Origin: CAJXMH01 sp040220135
Lineage (GTDB): Bacteria > Bacteroidota > Bacteroidia > Flavobacteriales_E > Vicingaceae
Direction of reading: 5' to 3'
Assembly: GCA_040220135.1 (NCBI GenBank)
Contig: JAVJTT010000026.1
Location: forward strand, 180,385-244,384
DNA: 64,000 nt
Positions 17,959 through 27,208 of the stretch are shown here, in pieces. The notes under the pieces were generated by a model, which saw nothing but the letters and a program-made list of their open reading frames with translations, was not told the DNA's origin and did no database searches. The number at the start of each line of letters is the position of its first letter. Position 1 is the stretch's first letter. A program made the translations under genes and the position numbers.

Positions 17959-19203
17959 TTAAAAGTTATATCGAATACCGATTCCGGGGATAAAGCTTCT
18001 GCTTTTGTACTTTCCTCCGAAATTGTCGCCATTCGTACGGTTTAAATTGTTGCCACTGTAATAAGATTCTCTTTCTTGTCCATCGATGTAAATAAAAGAA
18101 GCATCAATGGCTAACTTATCGTTTAATGTGTAAGATAATCCAGCAGTAATTCCAATGTTGTCGCTATTGGGTGTTTCAGGGTTAAAAAACTCATCCTGAA
18201 TGGGTGATTCATCATAATAACCGCCTAATCGTGCTGTTAAACTTTCGTTCACCATGTATTGAAATCCTAATCTAAAAATCGAAGAAGCTTCGTATCGACG
18301 TGGATTTTCAGAATCTTCAAAAGCGTCGGTGTTGTTCTCAAAGTCAAAGTCAAGCGATTCGTAAACACTCCAGTTTACATTGCTGTACTCTGCAGAAATA
18401 AGCACTTTGTCGTTTAGCTGATAAGCCACGCCAAAAGTAGCAGTACTTGGCAAAGGTAGCGTTGCAGAAAAAGTGTTGGTAGGAGGTAGACTTGAAGCTG
18501 GCAATGGCGATTTAAATTCAGCATCTCCATCTTCCAGTTCCATGTTTACGCCTGAACGGTAAGTTAATCCAAAGCTCAATTCATCAGTTGCTTGAAAGTG
18601 CGCACCAAAATTAAAACCATATCCATCTGCACCGCCTGAAAGGTTGGCGTAAGAATCAGCACCGCTATTGCTCTGGTAAGGCAAGGCTCGGTTTATTTCT
18701 ACATTTCCTGTAGCGTAAACAAAACCAAGACCAACTGCTAGTTTTTCACTGGCTTGTATAGAAAAGGTGGGTTGAATGAAAATAGCTGAAAGTGAAATAT
18801 CTTGAATCAGATACCTGCCTTGCCAGTCATCTCCCCAAACCACTGAACTTCCGAAAGGAGTATAAACCGCAAGTCCTGCCGTTAACTCTTCGTTGATTTT
18901 GTAGGTCCCATATAAATAAAAAGGCGTTCCTAAGGGGTTGTCTGTTTCAGCTGTAGAACCATCATTTTGATTTTGAAAGGCAACATAAGATTGTATGGCA
19001 TGCCCTCCAAACTCAAGGTTAAACTTGTTTTCAGACTGTCCCATCATGGCCGGATTAAAGTAGGTGCTTGATGCTCCCAAGTAAAAACTGGTGCCCAAGT
19101 GGCCCATTCCGGCTTGTTGATTCCCTTGTAAGTTCACTTGAAAACCACCGGCTAACGCTAGTAGTGGTGCCAAAGCAAATAGGGTAAGTAGATTTTTCTT
19201 CAT
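17959..19203 (-). CDS. FadL/OmpP1-family outer-membrane transport protein
   Basis: 414 residues with a signal peptide (~1-19; the mature end GGFQVNLQGNQQAGMG is typical of the family). Repeated amphipathic strands with aromatic ends and a final IRYNF (C-terminal Phe) indicate an outer-membrane beta-barrel. GLAVYTPFGSSVVWGDDWQGRY is the usual FadL-type segment. FadL channels take up long-chain fatty acids or aromatic hydrocarbons. Upstream partner of the SGNH hydrolase gene, on one likely mRNA. Confidence 0.9.
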   Translation of the reverse strand: MKKNLLTLFALAPLLALAGGFQVNLQGNQQAGMGHLGTSFYLGASSTYFNPAMMGQSENKFNLEFGGHAIQSYVAFQNQNDGSTAETDNPLGTPFYLYGTYKINEELTAGLAVYTPFGSSVVWGDDWQGRYLIQDISLSAIFIQPTFSIQASEKLAVGLGFVYATGNVEINRALPYQSNSGADSYANLSGGADGYGFNFGAHFQATDELSFGLTYRSGVNMELEDGDAEFKSPLPASSLPPTNTFSATLPLPSTATFGVAYQLNDKVLISAEYSNVNWSVYESLDFDFENNTDAFEDSENPRRYEASSIFRLGFQYMVNESLTARLGGYYDESPIQDEFFNPETPNSDNIGITAGLSYTLNDKLAIDASFIYIDGQERESYYSGNNLNRTNGDNFGGKYKSRSFIPGIGIRYNF

Positions 19204-19288
19204 TATAAATGGTGCGTTAAATTTTGCTAAAAGTATAAAAATTTTTGTTCTTAACTCAGTCTTCTAAAACCTTGATGCTATAATCCTG

Positions 19289-19316
19289 TTGTTCATCTTA
19301 ATTCTGATTAAATTTG
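19289..19316 (+). promoter_or_regulatory. Full Bacteroidota promoter (TTG-N17-TAAATTTG) of korAB
   Basis: TTG at 19289-19291, a 17-nt spacer, then TAAATTTG at 19309-19316: both parts of the Bacteroidota -33/-7 consensus with correct spacing. The korA ATG is 24 nt beyond the -7 box. This is the best two-part promoter match I found in the window. Confidence 0.7.
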
Positions 19317-19340
19317 AAGCTTGAATAAGGATACATTTTA

Positions 19341-21170
19341 ATGGTCAAAGAAGTAGAAGAAAAAAGAGAGGTAACCATTGTATTTGCAGGGGATTCCGGA
19401 GATGGAATTCAACTTACTGGTACCCAGTTCACCAATACAAACGCACTTTTTGGAAACGACATTAGTACGTTTCCAAATTATCCGGCAGAAATTAGAGCAC
19501 CACAAGGCACAGTTGCGGGGGTTTCGGGCTTTCAATTGAAGTTTGGTAGTGTTGAGGTGGCCACCCCCGGCGATAGTTGTGATGTTTTAGTAGCCATGAA
19601 TGCGGCGGCATTCAAGGTCAATTTTCCCCGCTTGAAAAAACATGGCACGGTCATTTTGAATACCGATGGTTTCAACGCTCGAAACTTAAAATTAGCCGGC
19701 TACGAAGAAAGCCCTATTGAAGATCATAGCTTGGATGATTATCGAACCATCCAGATCGATGTTACCAAAATGACTCGCACCGCTTTGGTAGATAGCGGAA
19801 TGGGGAAAAAAGAAATAGATCGCTCTAGAAATATGTTCGTTTTGGGTTTCCTCTACTATATGTACAACCGAGACTTAAGAGGAACCGAGGAGTTTATTAA
19901 ACAAAAGTTTGCCGGTAAAAAAGATCTGATTGATGCCAATATCCGGGTGCTAAAAGCGGGTTATCACTTTGGTGATACTTCTGAAACTTTTACTTCTCGT
20001 TACAACGTAAAAGCGGCACAATTAAAAGCCGGAGAATACCGAAGCATTATGGGAAATCAAGCCACGGCTTTAGGTTTAATTGCTGCTTCGCAAAAGTCCG
20101 GATTAGACCTTTTTTACGGTTCTTATCCGATAACACCGGCTTCCGATATTTTACATGAATTAGCCAAACATAAAAACTTTGGTGTCAAAACTTTTCAAGC
20201 GGAAGACGAAATTGCCGCTATTTGCTCTATAATAGGTGCTTCTTTTGGCGGAAAACTTGGGGTTACAGCTTCATCAGGCCCGGGAATTGCACTTAAAGGT
20301 GAAGCCATGGGATTAGGAATGATCTTGGAACTGCCTATGGTGGTTATTAATGTGCAAAGAGGGGGGCCGTCTACCGGATTGCCCACCAAAACAGAGCAAG
20401 CAGATTTACTACAGGCAGTTTACGGTAGAAATGGAGAAGCGCCCATGCCGGTTATTGCAGCCAAATCGCCTTCAGATTGCTTTCAAGCCGCTTATGAGGC
20501 TTGCCAAATAGCCATTGAACACATGACTCCGGTAATCTTATTATCTGACGGATACATTGCCAACGGTTCAGAACCTTGGAATTTTCCTCATCCCAAGGAT
20601 TTAAAAAAGATTAAGCCTAAAATGGCAAGCGGCGATGCCACTTATTTGCCTTACAAGAGAGATGAGAACTTGGTCAGAGATTGGGCCATTCCCGGACAAA
20701 AAGGGAAAGAGCATCGCATAGGTGGTTTGGAGAAAGAAGACGAAACCGGCAACGTTTCCTACGATCCGGAAAACCATGAGAAGATGGTGAAAATACGCGC
20801 GGAAAAAATTAACAAAATAGCAGATAGCCTTCCTGCGGCAGCCATCGATCACGGAAAAGAAAAAGGAGACGTATTGGTAATTGGCTGGGGGTCTACTTTT
20901 GGCGTGATCAAAACGGCCGTAAATCAATGTTGTGATGAAGGGATTTCAGTAGGCCATGTTCATTTGAGACACATCCACCCCATGCCGCATAATTTGGCCG
21001 AATTAATTAAGAATTTCAAACACGTTATTATCCCTGAAATGAATAGCGGTCAATTGTCAAAATTGATTCGCGAAAAGTTTTTAGTAAATGCGGAAGGGAT
21101 AAATAAGATACAAGGTGTGCCTTTTTCAACGCAAGAAATTGTGGATGCCATTAAAAACAGGAGGCTTTAG
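19341..21170 (+). CDS. korA: 2-oxoacid:acceptor oxidoreductase, fused gamma-alpha subunit
   Basis: 609 residues. The N-terminal gamma domain (~10-190) begins VTIVFAGDSGDGIQLTGTQF; the alpha domain follows with YPITPASDILHELAKH and TASSGPGIALKGEAMGLG. This is the KorA/VorB-type pyrimidine-binding and CoA-interacting part of an enzyme that oxidatively decarboxylates a 2-oxoacid (2-oxoglutarate is most usual) and reduces ferredoxin. korB follows after 1 nt. Preceded by a consensus promoter. Confidence 0.92.
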   Translation: MVKEVEEKREVTIVFAGDSGDGIQLTGTQFTNTNALFGNDISTFPNYPAEIRAPQGTVAGVSGFQLKFGSVEVATPGDSCDVLVAMNAAAFKVNFPRLKKHGTVILNTDGFNARNLKLAGYEESPIEDHSLDDYRTIQIDVTKMTRTALVDSGMGKKEIDRSRNMFVLGFLYYMYNRDLRGTEEFIKQKFAGKKDLIDANIRVLKAGYHFGDTSETFTSRYNVKAAQLKAGEYRSIMGNQATALGLIAASQKSGLDLFYGSYPITPASDILHELAKHKNFGVKTFQAEDEIAAICSIIGASFGGKLGVTASSGPGIALKGEAMGLGMILELPMVVINVQRGGPSTGLPTKTEQADLLQAVYGRNGEAPMPVIAAKSPSDCFQAAYEACQIAIEHMTPVILLSDGYIANGSEPWNFPHPKDLKKIKPKMASGDATYLPYKRDENLVRDWAIPGQKGKEHRIGGLEKEDETGNVSYDPENHEKMVKIRAEKINKIADSLPAAAIDHGKEKGDVLVIGWGSTFGVIKTAVNQCCDEGISVGHVHLRHIHPMPHNLAELIKNFKHVIIPEMNSGQLSKLIREKFLVNAEGINKIQGVPFSTQEIVDAIKNRRL

Positions 21171-21171
21171 T

Positions 21172-22206
21172 ATGAGCACAGAAACAGCAGAAGAAGTAAC
21201 TTTAAAACCAAAAGATTTTGCTACCGACCAAGACGTTCGTTGGTGCCCGGGTTGTGGAGATTATTCGATTCTAAAACAAGTGCAATCCATAATGCCAAGC
21301 TTGGGAAAAGACAAAGAGGACATTGTCTTTATTTCCGGTATTGGATGCTCTTCCCGATTTCCCTATTACATGGATACCTACGGAATGCACAGCATTCATG
21401 GTAGAGCTACAGCCATTGCAAGTGGATTAAAGATCAGTCGTCCTGAACTAAGTGTGTGGATTATTACCGGAGATGGAGACAGCCTTTCCATTGGAGGAAA
21501 TCACTTGATCCACATGATGCGGAGAAATTTTGATGTGAATGTCTTGCTTTTCAATAATGAGATTTACGGTTTAACCAAGGGTCAATACTCCCCAACTTCC
21601 CCGGAAGGTAAGATAACCAAATCAACCCCCATAGGCTCTATTGATCACCCTTTTAATCCTTTGAAATTGTGCATGGGGGCAGATTCTACTTTCATTGCTC
21701 GAACCATGGATCGTGATCCAAAGCACCAAAGAGAGATTTTACTGCGAGGAAGCCAACATGTGGGTACTTCCATGATTGAGATTTATCAGAATTGTAATGT
21801 GTTCAACGATGGTGCTTTTGAAGTATACACCAACAAGCAAACAAAAGAAGACGAAACTCTTTACTTGGAACAAGGAAAGCCTTTGATCTTTGGAAAGGAA
21901 AAAGACCAAGGAATTAAACTTGATGGCTCTAACCCCACGGTGGTGAGCTTGTCTGATGTTTCTGAAGACGAATTGTGGGTGCACGATGAGCACGATAAAT
22001 TTAAAGCGCAGTTGCTGACTACTTTCTTTGATAATCCGGCGGATGAAAATCACCTACCAAGACCCTTTGGAGTTTTCTATTCGGAAGATCGTTTTCGTTA
22101 TGAAGAAGCTGCCCAAGCTCAAACTGAAGAAGCAACCGAGAAAAAAGGAAAAGGAGATTTAGAAGTCTTATTGCGGGGTAAAAATGTGTGGAAAGTAGGC
22201 GATTAA
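21172..22206 (+). CDS. korB: 2-oxoacid:ferredoxin oxidoreductase beta subunit
   Basis: 344 residues from the ATG at 21172, 1 nt after the korA stop. The thiamine-diphosphate domain shows WCPGCGDYSIL (Cys25, Cys28), GIGCSSRFPYYM, GDGDS (100-104) and the NN pair (128-129) of the TPP/Mg site. With KorA it forms the complete oxidoreductase. The Ala/Glu/Lys-rich C-terminal stretch before LEVLLRGKNVWKVGD is variable in the family. Its TAA overlaps the nadE TAA on the other strand by 4 nt. Confidence 0.93.
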   Translation: MSTETAEEVTLKPKDFATDQDVRWCPGCGDYSILKQVQSIMPSLGKDKEDIVFISGIGCSSRFPYYMDTYGMHSIHGRATAIASGLKISRPELSVWIITGDGDSLSIGGNHLIHMMRRNFDVNVLLFNNEIYGLTKGQYSPTSPEGKITKSTPIGSIDHPFNPLKLCMGADSTFIARTMDRDPKHQREILLRGSQHVGTSMIEIYQNCNVFNDGAFEVYTNKQTKEDETLYLEQGKPLIFGKEKDQGIKLDGSNPTVVSLSDVSEDELWVHDEHDKFKAQLLTTFFDNPADENHLPRPFGVFYSEDRFRYEEAAQAQTEEATEKKGKGDLEVLLRGKNVWKVGD

Positions 22207-23834
22207 GCCAAGTATTTTCCTACGATTGGCATTCGGCGTCCCATGCCAAAAGCTTTAGCAGAAACCCGTAAAATAGGAGGGGCTTGATGCCTTTTGTATT
22301 CATTGATGTTTACCATGCGTAAGATCCTTTTTACTAGGCTCTCCTCATAACCCAGTTCTATGATTTTTTTCGGACTGATCTCATTCTCGATGTATTCGAA
22401 CAAGATGGAATCTAAAACATCGTAGTCCGGTAAAGAATCGGAATCTTTTTGATCTGGCCTCAATTCTGCAGAAGGCTCTTTCGTTATAATGTTAGTGGGC
22501 AAAATCGCTTTATCGCGATTGATGAATTTCGACAATTCATAAACTTCTATTTTGTATAAATCTCCGATTACAGAAAGCCCTCCGGCCATGTCTCCATACA
22601 AAGTGCCATAACCAACCGCCAATTCACTTTTGTTAGAAGTGTTGAGTAGAATTGTGCCAAACTTATTGGTGTGAGCCATTAAAAGCGTGCCGCGTATTCT
22701 AGATTGAATGTTTTCTTCTGCAACCCCAAATTGAGTCCCCTTAAACAAGGGGTCTAACTTCTCTTCGAATTCTTGGTAAATTTCCTTGATAGGAATTTGA
22801 TGGTAGTCGCACCCCAAGTTTTTGCACAAGGCAAGAGAGTCGTCTATAGAATGGTCAGAAGAAAATTGCGAAGGCATTAAAATGGGAATAACATTTTCTT
22901 TGCCTAAGGCACGAACGGCCAATACTAAAGTAAGGGCAGAGTCAATTCCTCCGCTTAAACCTAAGGTTGCTTTTTTAAATCCTAACTTTCTAAAGTAATC
23001 TCGAATACCACTTTCCAGAGCTTGCTCAATCAGTGCCCATTTTGGGGGCTTTAGTTCTAGCTTTTCCGCTCTTATCTCTTTTTGGGTGTCGAAAAGTTGA
23101 AAGTCTTCCTCAAAGAAAGCCATTTGATGCGTCTTTTCACCTGCCGCATTAAAATGACAAGAGCCTCCATCAAATACTAATTCTGTTTGCGCACCAATAT
23201 GATTCACATAATAAATAGGAAGCTTGTACCTTTCGGAATTCCATTTAAATATGTTTGCCCGCTTTTCGGCTTGGTGATGATGAAAAGGAGAAGCGGCTAT
23301 GTTGACAATAAAGTCTGGGCTTTCTTTTGCTAAGGAATCCATGGGACTTCCCCGGTAAAGAAACTCACCCTCTACGTTCCAAAGGTCTTCGCAAATGTTG
23401 AGGGCAATGCACTCGCCTTTGTATCGAATGCATTCAACTTTATGAGCCGGTTCAAAATAGCGATACTCATCAAACACATCGTAGGTAGGCAACAGCTGCT
23501 TGTGGTGAACGGATTTTACTTTCCCATCTGCTAAAAAGTAAGCCGAATTGTAAAGGGGTTTTCCTTTTGGATTGTGATTTTTTGAAGGGCTTCCAACAAT
23601 GGCAGCAATGCCTGTGCAATGCTTAGCGATTCTATCTATGCTGGATGCACAGAGTGCAACAAAGTCTTCAAAATTTAAAAAATCTCGAGGGGGGTACCCA
23701 CAAACACTCAATTCAGCAAAAACCACTAAGTCAGCTTGAGCTGATTTGGCCTTTTCAATGCTTTGAATAATTTTGGCTTCATTGGCCTCAAAGTTGCCAA
23801 TGTGATAATTAAGCTGGGAAAGCGCTATTTTCAT
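22203..23834 (-). CDS. nadE: Glutamine-dependent NAD+ synthetase
   Basis: 543 residues in two domains. The N-terminal nitrilase-like glutaminase has the triad Glu41 (FAELS), Lys112 (HHKQLLPTYD) and Cys148 (NICEDLW). The C-terminal ATP-pyrophosphatase has SGGIDS (294-299). It amidates nicotinic acid adenine dinucleotide in the last step of NAD synthesis. It lies 22 nt after a small porin gene on the same strand, and next to gldB-gldC, an arrangement seen in other gliding Bacteroidota. Confidence 0.95.
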   Translation of the reverse strand: MKIALSQLNYHIGNFEANEAKIIQSIEKAKSAQADLVVFAELSVCGYPPRDFLNFEDFVALCASSIDRIAKHCTGIAAIVGSPSKNHNPKGKPLYNSAYFLADGKVKSVHHKQLLPTYDVFDEYRYFEPAHKVECIRYKGECIALNICEDLWNVEGEFLYRGSPMDSLAKESPDFIVNIAASPFHHHQAEKRANIFKWNSERYKLPIYYVNHIGAQTELVFDGGSCHFNAAGEKTHQMAFFEEDFQLFDTQKEIRAEKLELKPPKWALIEQALESGIRDYFRKLGFKKATLGLSGGIDSALTLVLAVRALGKENVIPILMPSQFSSDHSIDDSLALCKNLGCDYHQIPIKEIYQEFEEKLDPLFKGTQFGVAEENIQSRIRGTLLMAHTNKFGTILLNTSNKSELAVGYGTLYGDMAGGLSVIGDLYKIEVYELSKFINRDKAILPTNIITKEPSAELRPDQKDSDSLPDYDVLDSILFEYIENEISPKKIIELGYEESLVKRILRMVNINEYKRHQAPPILRVSAKAFGMGRRMPIVGKYLA

Positions 23835-23856
23835 AAGCTAGGAAAAACTGCCTTGC

Positions 23857-24591
23857 TTAAAACAGTACTCCGAAGTTCAAGATCAGTGAATTGTTGATGG
23901 CTTTAAAGCTTTCATCACGATTCCCCATGCCATCTCCATTTGGGTCTTCTTGGTAAATGTCTTCGCTTAAAATATTTAAAAAGCCATTGTCGAAGTTAAT
24001 GCCAAACATAATTGAAGTATTTCCAGAAACATTGTATTCTGCTCCAATTCCCATCAGAAGACTTGCTCTAAAAAGACTGATTTCATCTTTGAAATCTACT
24101 TCGTCATTTTTCACTGTGCCGCTTCCGCCCGGAAAATCAAACTCAGTTTCAGCTTCGGCATCAATGTTAACGGCGGCTCCTAAACCAAACTGACCAAAGT
24201 AACGCATGTAACCAATCTCGTTGGTTTTTAGTTTAATAGTAAGTGGGATTTGAACATATTTTAGACGGATGTCAGCAGTAGTTCTTCCTCCTTGTGATAC
24301 TGAAGTTCCACCTGCAGTGGCAACGTCTACTTTATCAGGGTAATCAATTTTGCCACCTGAATTCAATAAAGTAAAGCCGGTTGAAACGGAATAGTTTTCG
24401 GCGATATTAAAGTCTGCGATAACACCGTAACTAAATCCAAACTTTGAGCCATCTGACTCCAAACCTTCAGAGTCCGGGTTTATCCAACTGATGTTTGGTG
24501 CGAGTAGAAAACCCAATTGGAATGATTTATCTTGAGCTTGAAGGCTCAAGAGACTAAAAAATATCAGACTTGCTGCGAATAACTTTTTCAT
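23857..24591 (-). CDS. Outer-membrane beta-barrel (porin family) protein
   Basis: 244 residues with signal peptide (~1-19, LLSLQAQ). Alternating hydrophobic strands with aromatic residues and a C-terminal LNFGVLF ending in Phe fit an eight-stranded PorT/OmpX-like barrel (outer membrane protein beta-barrel domain). The precise role is unknown. First gene before nadE on the same strand. Divergent from gldB, with start regions 50 nt apart. Confidence 0.82.
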   Translation of the reverse strand: MKKLFAASLIFFSLLSLQAQDKSFQLGFLLAPNISWINPDSEGLESDGSKFGFSYGVIADFNIAENYSVSTGFTLLNSGGKIDYPDKVDVATAGGTSVSQGGRTTADIRLKYVQIPLTIKLKTNEIGYMRYFGQFGLGAAVNIDAEAETEFDFPGGSGTVKNDEVDFKDEISLFRASLLMGIGAEYNVSGNTSIMFGINFDNGFLNILSEDIYQEDPNGDGMGNRDESFKAINNSLILNFGVLF

Positions 24592-24615
24592 AATTTTGAA
24601 TCTCTATCTGTGTTA

Positions 24616-24623
24616 CAAAACTA
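24616..24623 (-). promoter_or_regulatory. TAnnTTTG -7 box upstream of porin gene
   Basis: Minus-strand TAGTTTTG lies 24 nt before the ATG at 24591. No TTG at the standard -33 position. Confidence 0.4.
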
Positions 24624-24640
24624 AGGTGTTTTTTGTTAAT

Positions 24641-25660
24641 ATGAAGTTGAATATCATTCCCTTTCTTTTTTGCTCTCTTCTCTTTCTTATGGCATGTGAA
24701 AGTTCACCTTGGGAGATTCCGGAAGAAAAGAAAACGGTTTCACAAAAGTGGAAGCGCTTTGACCTCAGTCTGCTTCAACATAAAGAAGCACCATGGAATG
24801 CAGAAACAATGAAGCAATGGAAAAAAGAGTTTCCTCAATTCTTGCCACTTTATACCCAAGGTATAATGCGTTTCGGACCATGGCAACAAAAAGCCACACA
24901 GCAAACCTTTCAAGAATTTTTGAACGATAAGGATGTGAGTGAACTTTTGGATAAGCTAAAATCGGTTTATCCGGAAGGAGCTTTAGAAAAAGAACAAACC
25001 GAGCTTTCCAACGCTTTTTCTGCTTATCAATATTATTTCCCTCAAGGGCAAGTACCACAAGTGATTACCTTTTCATCCGTTTTGACTTACAATACCATTG
25101 CCGATGATAGTTTATTAGGTATTGGTTTAGACATGTATCTCGGGGGCGATTTTGAAGTTTACCCACAAGCCGGCATACCCAAGTACAAGTTCAAGCACTT
25201 TGATGATAGATACATGACTTCAGATGCTATGAAAGCCTGGTTAATGACAGAGTTTCCAACCCAAGGAGGCCAGAATTTATTGGAACAAATGATCTATTAT
25301 GGCAAGATCAATTACCTTTTACAAGCCTTCTTTCCGGATAAGCCTGACCATGTTTTTCTCAACTACAACCAGCAAGAATACAATTGGTGCAAAGAAAATG
25401 AAGAAGAAATTTGGTTTCACTTTGTGAATATGGATCTATTACATAGCATTGAGAACCATCAAATTCGAAAATATTTAGGAGATGCCCCATTTATTGCTGG
25501 CTTCCCTGAAGGGTCTCCCGGAAGGGTAGGGCAGTGGATGGGCTATCAAATTGTAAAAGCTTACATAGACCAAGAAGGAAACCCTTCGCTAGAAAGATTA
25601 ATGCAAGAAAAAAATGCAGATCGTATTCTGCAAGAGTCGAATTATAAACCCAAAAGATAA
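24641..25660 (+). CDS. gldB: Gliding motility lipoprotein GldB
   Basis: 339 residues from the ATG at 24641. A lipoprotein signal ends LLFLMAC, making the mature protein start at Cys about residue 19. Typical GldB segments: ADDSLLGIGLDMYLGGDF followed by YP, and near the end a GRVGQWMGYQIVKAY helix. GldB is essential for gliding and for stability of the T9SS core in Flavobacterium. It is directly joined to gldC (stop then ATG with no gap), which strongly supports the name. Confidence 0.9.
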   Translation: MKLNIIPFLFCSLLFLMACESSPWEIPEEKKTVSQKWKRFDLSLLQHKEAPWNAETMKQWKKEFPQFLPLYTQGIMRFGPWQQKATQQTFQEFLNDKDVSELLDKLKSVYPEGALEKEQTELSNAFSAYQYYFPQGQVPQVITFSSVLTYNTIADDSLLGIGLDMYLGGDFEVYPQAGIPKYKFKHFDDRYMTSDAMKAWLMTEFPTQGGQNLLEQMIYYGKINYLLQAFFPDKPDHVFLNYNQQEYNWCKENEEEIWFHFVNMDLLHSIENHQIRKYLGDAPFIAGFPEGSPGRVGQWMGYQIVKAYIDQEGNPSLERLMQEKNADRILQESNYKPKR

Positions 25661-26002
25661 ATGAGCAAGAAGAAATCAGAGATCAATTTTACAATTGAAA
25701 TGGATGAAAACAAGGTTCCGGAGAAGATTCACTGGGATGCCGAAGGTTCTGAAAAAGGAGATGGTAATTTAAGTCGTGCAATTATGTTGGCCTTATGGGA
25801 TCAAGAAGAAAATAACACTCTGCGCATTGATTTATGGACCAAAGACATGATGGTGGATGAAATGAAAAAGTTTACCTGTCAAAATATCATCACCTTAGCT
25901 GATTCCTTCGAAAGAGCCACCGGCGAACAAAAGGTGGCAGAAGAAATACGTCAGTTTGGAAAAGACATTGCCATTCGACTTGGTGTTTTAAAAGGAAATT
26001 AA
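25661..26002 (+). CDS. gldC: Gliding motility protein GldC
   Basis: 113 residues with the compact GldC pattern: EINFTIEMDENKVPEKIHWDA, RAIMLALWDQEENNTLRIDLWTKDMMVDEMKKF, and a C-terminal helix FGKDIAIRLGVLKG. No signal peptide, so cytoplasmic. GldC is not essential but improves gliding. The ATG abuts the gldB stop. Confidence 0.92.
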   Translation: MSKKKSEINFTIEMDENKVPEKIHWDAEGSEKGDGNLSRAIMLALWDQEENNTLRIDLWTKDMMVDEMKKFTCQNIITLADSFERATGEQKVAEEIRQFGKDIAIRLGVLKGN

Positions 26003-26006
26003 GCTT

Positions 26007-26036
26007 TTGCCGATCCCCTCAATAATTCTAATTTAG
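26007..26036 (+). promoter_or_regulatory. Probable -33/-7 promoter of ftsX operon
   Basis: TTG at 26007-26009, 19-nt spacer and TAATTTAG at 26029-26036 (7 of 8 matches to TAnnTTTG). The ftsX ATG is at 26060. Its position right after gldC indicates a new transcription unit. Confidence 0.5.
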
Positions 26037-26059
26037 CTACCTCCTAATACAAATATTCT

Positions 26060-26932
26060 ATGTCGGCTGAAAAGAAACCTTCTTCTGTTAAGATTCGCTC
26101 CTCTTATGTGAGTACCATTATCAGTATTTCTTTGGTTCTATTTGTTTTGGGTTTACTTGGGTTAATTGTTTTGAACGCCAAGAAAATCTCAGATCACGTA
26201 AAGCAGAACATTGGCTTTTCGCTTTACTTGCACGACGATCTTTCTAAAGGCCAGTTGCAAAATTTGCAAGCCGATTTAACTGCCAAGCCTTTTACCAATC
26301 GCATAGAGTATGTAGACAAAAAGCAAGCTGCCCAGATGTTAAAAGAAGATCTAGGCGAAGATTTTGTTGACTTTTTGGGCTATAACCCCCTATCGGGTAG
26401 TATTGATTTGTACTTAAAAGCCGATTATGCCGAAGAAGCTAAAATCGGGGAGATTACAAAAAGCCTTAAAAAATACCCGGAAGTAAAAGAAGTTGTTTAC
26501 CAAAAAGATTTGATCACTGAAGTAAACTCCAACATTAGAAGAATTGGGGCAGTGCTTTTGGCCTTTAGTATTTTACTTCTTATTGTGGTGATTGCCTTGA
26601 TCAACAACACCATTCGATTGGCCATTTACTCCAAGCGATTTTTAATTAAAACCATGCAATTGGTAGGAGCTACCGGCGGCTTTATTCGTCGTCCTTTTGT
26701 AGCAAGAGGAGTTTGGAATGGCATTATCAGCGGCTTGATCGCCATCCTATTGCTAATGGGTGTCATCTATTCCGCTCACCAAAACTTCCCAACTTTAGTT
26801 GAATTAAAAGATTTTAACATCTACACCGTGGTTTTTGCCATGGTAATTGTTTTGGGAATCTTAATTTCGTGGATATCAACTTCTTTGGCCGTGCGTAAAT
26901 TTTTACGCATGCAAAGCGGAGACCTTTACTAA
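26060..26932 (+). CDS. ftsX: Cell division permease FtsX
   Basis: 290 residues with the FtsX layout: helix 1 (~20-43), periplasmic loop with QNIGFSLYLHDDL and YVDKKQAAQMLKEDLGEDFVDFLGYNPL (family signature), then three helices (~165-185, 215-240, 260-282). FtsX with FtsE controls peptidoglycan hydrolases at the septum. ftsE is not adjacent. First gene of ftsX-DUF3098-truB, a typical Flavobacteriales order. Confidence 0.93.
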   Translation: MSAEKKPSSVKIRSSYVSTIISISLVLFVLGLLGLIVLNAKKISDHVKQNIGFSLYLHDDLSKGQLQNLQADLTAKPFTNRIEYVDKKQAAQMLKEDLGEDFVDFLGYNPLSGSIDLYLKADYAEEAKIGEITKSLKKYPEVKEVVYQKDLITEVNSNIRRIGAVLLAFSILLLIVVIALINNTIRLAIYSKRFLIKTMQLVGATGGFIRRPFVARGVWNGIISGLIAILLLMGVIYSAHQNFPTLVELKDFNIYTVVFAMVIVLGILISWISTSLAVRKFLRMQSGDLY

Positions 26933-26947
26933 GTAAGCAGAAATACT

Positions 26948-27196
26948 ATGAGTGAAAATAAACCTAAAGATGAATTGGCCTTCGGTAAAGAAAATTACCG
27001 CTTGTTTGGCTTGTCGGCCATTGTTGTAACCATAGGCTATTTGCTAATGGTAGGGGGCGGAAGTGAAGATCCAACCGTATTTAATTACGATCAATTGTTT
27101 TCGTTTCAACGCATAACCTTGGCACCCATTATAGTGCTATTGGGTTTTGGCATTGGCTTTTACGGTATTTTAAAGCGACCTAAGAACGAGCAATAA
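26948..27196 (+). CDS. DUF3098 family small membrane protein
   Basis: 82 residues, two membrane helices (~22-37 and ~55-74) joined by a GGGSEDPTVFNYDQLFSFQR loop, which is the typical DUF3098 pattern. Encoded between ftsX and truB (15 and 12 nt gaps). Function unknown; the constant neighbourhood suggests a link with FtsX or the envelope. Confidence 0.85.
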   Translation: MSENKPKDELAFGKENYRLFGLSAIVVTIGYLLMVGGGSEDPTVFNYDQLFSFQRITLAPIIVLLGFGIGFYGILKRPKNEQ

Positions 27197-27208
27197 TCGC
27201 CCTGTTTC